A program made the position numbers and the translations under genes. A stretch of DNA of 64,000 nt. It comes from Paludibacteraceae bacterium. GTDB lineage: Bacteria > Bacteroidota > Bacteroidia > Bacteroidales > Paludibacteraceae. The stretch covers positions 58,118-122,117 of the forward strand of contig JAKSOA010000003.1 in NCBI GenBank assembly GCA_024405875.1. The letters are read 5' to 3'. The notes beneath the pieces were generated by a model. That model ran no database searches. It was not told where the DNA came from and worked only from the letters and a program-made list of their open reading frames with translations. Positions 60,520-64,000 of this stretch are shown piece after piece (position 1 is the first letter of the stretch; each line of letters starts with the position of its first letter).

Positions 60520-62000
60520 AAAAGACAGTTTTCCTTACAGGTGCCACAGGTGTTATGGGCTCCGCAGGTCTTAAAGAGTTGTCAAAGAAACTTGACCGTT
60601 TTAATATAGTTCTGCTTGCACGAGACAGTAAAGTTAATAGAAAAAAACTTGCTCCATATCTTGCTATGGACGGTGTCAAAGTGGTTTGGGGTAATCTTCT
60701 TAACTACGATGACGTACTAAAGGGTGTTACGGGCGCTGATTATGTACTGCACGTAGGTGGTATGGTATCTCCTGCGGCGGACTACTTTCCAAAACGCACC
60801 ATAAAGACAAATGTGGGTGCCGCAGAGAATATAGTCAAGGCTGTACTCGCCCAACCTAACAAAGATGAGATAAAGGTGGTTTATATAGGTACTGTGGCTC
60901 AGACATCTGACCGCAGTGAGCCTATCCATTGGGGACGCACCGGAGACCCTATCTGCATAAGTGTCTATGACCACTATGCCATATCAAAGACACGTGCCGA
61001 GAAGGTTTTTGTGGAGTCAGGCATAAAGAATTGGGTTAGTCTGCGTCAGTCAGGCATACTGCATCCCGGCATTCTGAGTCACTATGACCCTATTATGTTC
61101 CACGTACCTTTAAGGGGTGTGCTTGAGTGGGCTACTGTTGAGGATTCAGGCAGACTTCTCGCCAATGTGGTTGAAGATAGCGTACCTGCTGAATTCTGGA
61201 ACAAATTTTACAATATAGGCTCAGGTAAAGAGTACCGTCTTTCAAATTATGAGTTTGAGTGCAAGTTGCTCTCCACAATATCTTGTCCTAAACCTGAGAA
61301 GATTTTTGAACCACAGTGGTTTGTGCTTCGTAATTTCCACGGACAGTGGTACTTGGATAGTGACAAATTGGAGAACTACCTGCATTTCCGTGCTAATGTT
61401 CCTGTAGATGAATACTTTAAGAGTATGGGCAAGCAACTTCCCTGGTTCTACTCTCTTGCAAAGATTTGCCCCGCCTGTATAATCAAACTTGCAATGCGTC
61501 CAATGGCGTACAAGAAAAAATGGGGCACTCAATATTGGATTAAGAATAATGAGAAACAACGCATTGCCGCCTATTACGGCTCCATTGAGGCTTACAAGGC
61601 CATAAAACCTTGGAAGGAACAGGATTTGTCACACCCTTCAGAAACACCGCTTGTTGATATCAAGCACGGTTATGATGAGAGCAAACCTATCTCTGAACTT
61701 GACATAAAGGATATGCAGGAGGCTGCCGCGTTCCGTGGTGGCAAATGCCTCTCTAAGACTATGGTCAAGGGAGATATGGCTACCAAACTAAAATGGCAGT
61801 GTGCTGAGGGGCATACCTTTGAGGCGTCGCCCGCACTGATTCTGCTTGGTGGTCACTGGTGCCCTGAGTGTACTCCAGCACCTTGGGATTATGACAAAAT
61901 AGCAAAAAACAATCCATTCTTCGCACAAATCTGGTACCCAATCCACTCCAAAGATGAGAACAACTTCTACGGAGAGGATATTTTTGACGGGTGGGAGTAA
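60516..62000 (+). CDS. Extended SDR/NAD-epimerase fused to a C-terminal zinc ribbon
   Basis: A 494-residue protein. Residues ~1-310 form an extended SDR: TGATGVMG (8-15), HVGGMVSP, catalytic YAISK (Y154, K158) and IGSGKEYRLSNYE. Residues ~315-400 are helical. The C-terminal part carries a C-x17-C-x3-H-x15-C-x2-C pattern (C411, C429, H433, C449, C452) with GGKCLS, LKWQCAEGHTFEASP and GGHWCPEC. This is the treble-clef/zinc-ribbon type otherwise seen beside nucleic-acid-binding and homing-endonuclease domains. The substrate is unknown. The 4-bp overlap with cstA shows translational coupling. Confidence 0.85.
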   Translation: MKKTVFLTGATGVMGSAGLKELSKKLDRFNIVLLARDSKVNRKKLAPYLAMDGVKVVWGNLLNYDDVLKGVTGADYVLHVGGMVSPAADYFPKRTIKTNVGAAENIVKAVLAQPNKDEIKVVYIGTVAQTSDRSEPIHWGRTGDPICISVYDHYAISKTRAEKVFVESGIKNWVSLRQSGILHPGILSHYDPIMFHVPLRGVLEWATVEDSGRLLANVVEDSVPAEFWNKFYNIGSGKEYRLSNYEFECKLLSTISCPKPEKIFEPQWFVLRNFHGQWYLDSDKLENYLHFRANVPVDEYFKSMGKQLPWFYSLAKICPACIIKLAMRPMAYKKKWGTQYWIKNNEKQRIAAYYGSIEAYKAIKPWKEQDLSHPSETPLVDIKHGYDESKPISELDIKDMQEAAAFRGGKCLSKTMVKGDMATKLKWQCAEGHTFEASPALILLGGHWCPECTPAPWDYDKIAKNNPFFAQIWYPIHSKDENNFYGEDIFDGWE

Positions 62001-62014
62001 AAATTATGCTGAAA

Positions 62015-62083
62015 TTTGCATAAGTGACTTATTATTACTATTTTTGTAACTGATAACATTTTATCAGTAGATTAGTAATAATA
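62015..62083 (+). promoter_or_regulatory. Promoter and nested palindromic operators of hipBA
   Basis: TTTG (62015-62018), a 20-bp spacer, then TATTTTTG (62039-62046): full consensus. Just downstream, CTGATAA-CATT-TTATCAG (62050-62067) is a perfect palindrome. Around it, TATTATTACTA (62030-62040) pairs with TAGTAATAATA (62073-62083). These are likely HipB binding sites. Confidence 0.8.
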
Positions 62084-62090
62084 GTTGTTT

Positions 62091-62420
62091 ATGAATAATA
62101 TATTATCTCTTTTAGATAGTTATACCTTTAATAATGCAGATGACATTGCAAAGGCTATTTCCTCTGATTTCCGTAAACGTAGAATAGAAAAGAACCTTAC
62201 TCGTGAACAGGTGGCGGAGATGTCTGGCGTGCCTGTCAGCAATATTGTAAGATTTGAGCAGAAAGGACTTGTTTCACTAAAGAACCTAATAGGCATAGCG
62301 ATGTCGATGGGTTACACATCGGAGGTGAAAAACATATTCTCACAACCAAAATACTCCACAATGGAGGAGTTGACGCAAATACGCAGAAATTCAGGTAAAA
62401 CAAGAGCATATAAGAGATGA
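62091..62420 (+). CDS. hipB: HipB-like XRE antitoxin/repressor
   Basis: A 109-residue HTH protein (helices in DFRKRRIEKNLTREQVAEMSGVPVSNIVRFEQ). It differs from E. coli HipB by a ~30-residue N-terminal extension and a basic tail (RRNSGKTRAYKR). ATG at 62091 is chosen over the TTG two codons earlier. It overlaps hipA by 4 bp. It is expected to bind the palindromes over its promoter and to neutralise HipA. Confidence 0.88.
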   Translation: MNNILSLLDSYTFNNADDIAKAISSDFRKRRIEKNLTREQVAEMSGVPVSNIVRFEQKGLVSLKNLIGIAMSMGYTSEVKNIFSQPKYSTMEELTQIRRNSGKTRAYKR

Positions 62421-63538
62421 AAAATATAGATAAACTTACAGTAAAATACCACGATGATATTGTAGGTGAAATTTCTCTCACGCCTGACAATAAGAGACTT
62501 GCTTTTGAGTACAGCCCTCAATGGCTTGCTTGTGGGTTCAGCATCTCCCCTTTGGAACTGCCACTTAAAGCAGGTTTGTTTCTTGCTAATCCAACTCCGT
62601 TTTATGGTAATTTTGGGATTTTTGAAGACAGTTTGCCCGATGGATATGGCAAATACCTGTTGCATAAAACATTGCTTTGTGAGGGTATAGATGACAGGAA
62701 TTTATCTGCAATTGAACGCCTTAGCATTGTTGGTAGCGGTGGTATGGGTGCATTGACATATACTCCTGAAACCATTATAGGTAAAGAGGAAGAGGTTACA
62801 GATTTGGATATGTTGCAGAGCAAGGCTTTGGAGGTTCTGAAAGAGCAACAGGATACAGATGCAGGATTGCTATTGTACAATAGCGGAAATAGCGGAGGTT
62901 GCAGACCTAAAGCCATATTCTCCGATACGGAAGGACATTGGCTTGTTAAGTTCCGTCATACCTATGACCCTAATGATATGGGGCAACAGGAATATCATTA
63001 CAATGAAGTGGCTCGCCGATGTGGCATTGATGTCCCCGATTTCAAACTAATAAACGGCAGGTATTTCGCAACCAAGCGTTTTGACATTTCCCCTGAAGGG
63101 GAACGCATACATACAGCAACGGCTGGAGGTTTGATGTGTCTCTCACTATTTGAACCAGTTTTAGACTATAACAATCTGCTTGCATTGACAGGTTATTTGA
63201 CACAGAACCCTAAGTATGTAGAGGAGATGTATCGTAGAATGATATTCAATTACCTTACCGACAATAAAGATGACCATTGCAAGAATTTCAGTTTTCTTGT
63301 CCGTAAGAGTTCAAATGGCAGGTTCGTCTGGCATTTGGCTCCCGCATATGACCTGACATTGTGTACAGAGGGGTATAATGGTCAGCACGCAACATCTGTT
63401 AATTCCACAGGATTCCCTACACTTAATGATTTTATAACGGTAGGCACTAATATTCATATAAACAAAAAGCGTTGCTACGATATTTTTGATGACATTTATC
63501 AGAATTGTGGTGATTTGCTTTTTAACAAGATAAAATAG
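62417..63538 (+). CDS. hipA: HipA-family serine/threonine kinase toxin (short form)
   Basis: A 373-residue HipA-like kinase. An N-terminal couple_hipA region (~1-100, with FGIFEDSLPDGYGKYLL) precedes the kinase lobe. The phosphate-binding variant SGGCRPKA is at ~159-166. The catalytic loop NKDDHCKNFSFL has candidate catalytic D286 and N290, and the metal-binding motif is APAYDL with D312. E. coli HipA phosphorylates GltX; the substrate here is unknown. Shorter than the 440-residue E. coli protein but complete at both ends. It is transcribed with hipB. Confidence 0.92.
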   Translation: MKNIDKLTVKYHDDIVGEISLTPDNKRLAFEYSPQWLACGFSISPLELPLKAGLFLANPTPFYGNFGIFEDSLPDGYGKYLLHKTLLCEGIDDRNLSAIERLSIVGSGGMGALTYTPETIIGKEEEVTDLDMLQSKALEVLKEQQDTDAGLLLYNSGNSGGCRPKAIFSDTEGHWLVKFRHTYDPNDMGQQEYHYNEVARRCGIDVPDFKLINGRYFATKRFDISPEGERIHTATAGGLMCLSLFEPVLDYNNLLALTGYLTQNPKYVEEMYRRMIFNYLTDNKDDHCKNFSFLVRKSSNGRFVWHLAPAYDLTLCTEGYNGQHATSVNSTGFPTLNDFITVGTNIHINKKRCYDIFDDIYQNCGDLLFNKIK

Positions 63539-63568
63539 GGTTCTATAAACTTTCCTTAAAAAAAAATA

Positions 63569-63600
63569 TTTGTAGATTTTTCATTTATTTACTATCTTTG
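63569..63600 (+). promoter_or_regulatory. Bacteroidetes promoter of the leader transcript
   Basis: TTTG (63569-63572), a 20-bp spacer, then TATCTTTG (63593-63600): full consensus, 21 bp before a short ORF and ~367 bp before the next long gene. Confidence 0.8.
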
Positions 63601-63620
63601 CCCCTGATAGAAAGAAAACA

Positions 63621-63662
63621 ATGCTAAGACATAGAAGCCGATTACGGCATAAATGTAAATAG
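63621..63662 (+). CDS. 13-residue basic leader peptide (candidate)
   Basis: The ORF encodes MLRHRSRLRHKCK then TAG, starting ~15 nt after the expected transcript start. Nine of its 13 residues are Arg, Lys or His (4 Arg, 2 Lys, 2 His) or Cys. It ends directly on a GGAGGTAA sequence that can form one of two competing hairpins. Translation is inferred from placement only; a shadow by chance is possible for so short a frame. No known leader peptide was recognised. Confidence 0.4.
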   Translation: MLRHRSRLRHKCK

Positions 63663-63704
63663 GAGGTAAAATTACCCTCCCCGTGCAAACGGGGGGGGTA
63701 ATTT
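63662..63704 (+). promoter_or_regulatory. Two mutually exclusive hairpins after the leader ORF
   Basis: Structure 1: AAATTACCCTCCCCGT (63669-63684), GCAA tetraloop (63685-63688), ACGGGGGGGGTAATTT (63689-63704): 16 pairs with one G:U. Structure 2: GGAGGTAA (63662-63669) with TTACCCTCC (63672-63680, one bulge). Both use TTACCCTCC, so they exclude each other. No T-tract follows structure 1. Confidence 0.6.
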
Positions 63705-63778
63705 GCTTATTATCAGCGAGTTATAAATTAGTGAACAGTGGACAATGGACAGTTGACAGTGAGAGCAACCTCCTACTA

Positions 63779-63818
63779 CGTCATTCTGAGCGAAGCGTAG
63801 CGTAACGAAGAATCTCTA
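63779..63818 (+). repeat. Dispersed repeat, copy 6
   Basis: CGTCATTCTGAGCGAAGCG-TAGCGTAACG-AAGAATCTCTA: the long variant with the GTAACG insertion, like copy 2. Confidence 0.85.
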
Positions 63819-63820
63819 TT

Positions 63821-63912
63821 TGATGTATGATGTATAATGTATGATGTATGATTCGCATCACCGAATCACCGCATCACCAAGATAACGATTCACCGATTAA
63901 TCGATTCACCAA
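63821..63912 (+). repeat. TGATGTATGA and GAATCACC direct repeats
   Basis: TGATGTATGATGTATAATG units (63821-63852) are followed by GCATCACC-GAATCACC-GCATCACC and GATTCACC units. The second group matches arrays at 26700 and 45597. Confidence 0.75.
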
Positions 63913-63966
63913 TAGAAGAACGAGATTAACCAACATATTATTAATTTTTAAAACATTATTTAAACT

Positions 63967-64000
63967 ATGAAGAAAAACAACTATTCCGCTCCTAAAATGG
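63967..64000 (+). CDS. Start of an unknown gene, cut by the window edge
   Basis: ATG at 63967 begins MKKNNYSAPKM and stays open to the edge. Short Bacteroidota proteins often start in this way (basic residues then SAPKM), but eleven codons are too few to assign a family. Confidence 0.5.
   Translation, partial: MKKNNYSAPKM

Larger units (their letters stand above)
63539..63966 (+). other. 428-bp gene-poor region before the last gene
   Basis: It holds the leader promoter, short ORF and hairpins (63569-63704), an AGTGGACA-type repeat (63731-63762), a copy of the CGTCATT repeat (63779-63818), TGATGTATGA direct repeats (63821-63852), and GAATCACC/GATTCACC units (63853-63912). The last 50 bp are AT-rich without a clear promoter for the next gene. 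Confidence 0.75.

Overview
The window comes from a member of the Bacteroidota, most likely order Bacteroidales and probably gut- or rumen-associated. Three observations support this. First, at least eight sites carry the Bacteroidetes sigma-factor promoter TTTG-N19/20-TAnnTTTG. Second, type IX secretion (T9SS) genes and substrates are scattered throughout: a PorW-like protein, PorP/SprF, a GldJ-like lipoprotein, and type A and type B sorting domains. Third, dispersed repeats typical of the phylum are present, including one that is read in some genes as the peptides RHSERSEES or VILSEAKNL. The genus cannot be fixed from sequence reading alone.

Layout. 1-9.4 kb: the tail of a PorW-like TPR gene, a DUF1846 protein, a secreted alpha-amylase downstream of mdh, cysS, and a secreted FN3 protein. 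9.4-13.5 kb: tRNA-Glu, a C5-methyltransferase/endonuclease restriction pair, and a GH13 lipoprotein. 13.6-17 kb: nadB, a ~115-bp structured repeat, and a compact XRE / ImmA-IrrE protease / PIN-like operon behind a palindromic operator. 17-23 kb: an accessory island of secreted proteins with two paralogous FISUMP (C-type-lectin-fold) proteins, then an AAA ATPase. 23-32 kb: SDR, mutS, a 1,400-residue type B T9SS adhesin and its PorP/SprF partner. 32-39 kb: PfkB kinase, dusB, U32 peptidase and AsmA in one tightly overlapping operon. 38.8-45.5 kb (minus strand): polA with a glycosyltransferase, then folP, cdaA and a CoA-transferase. 45.7-52 kb: gldJ-like lipoprotein, M16 peptidase, O-methyltransferase, rbfA, a LolC/E-type permease, a TonB-C protein, DUF3109 and tRNA-Leu. 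52.3-64 kb: a deletion-damaged AlbA_2/HATPase pseudogene, menA-rsmG, a lipoprotein, a metallo-beta-lactamase-fold hydrolase and a CPA2 antiporter, cstA with an unusual SDR-zinc-ribbon fusion, hipBA, and a promoter-driven leader region with a 13-codon basic ORF and two mutually exclusive hairpins.

Most of the window is core metabolism, translation, repair and envelope biogenesis. The accessory features with most to offer are: (i) the XRE-protease-PIN operon, (ii) the FISUMP paralogues, whose last ~36 codons are hypervariable and dominated by NNY codons as in diversity-generating retroelement targets, although no reverse transcriptase lies in the window, (iii) the leader region at 63.6 kb, (iv) a pair of repeats whose stems covary, and (v) dispersed repeats that have become the starts, stops or termini of coding sequences.
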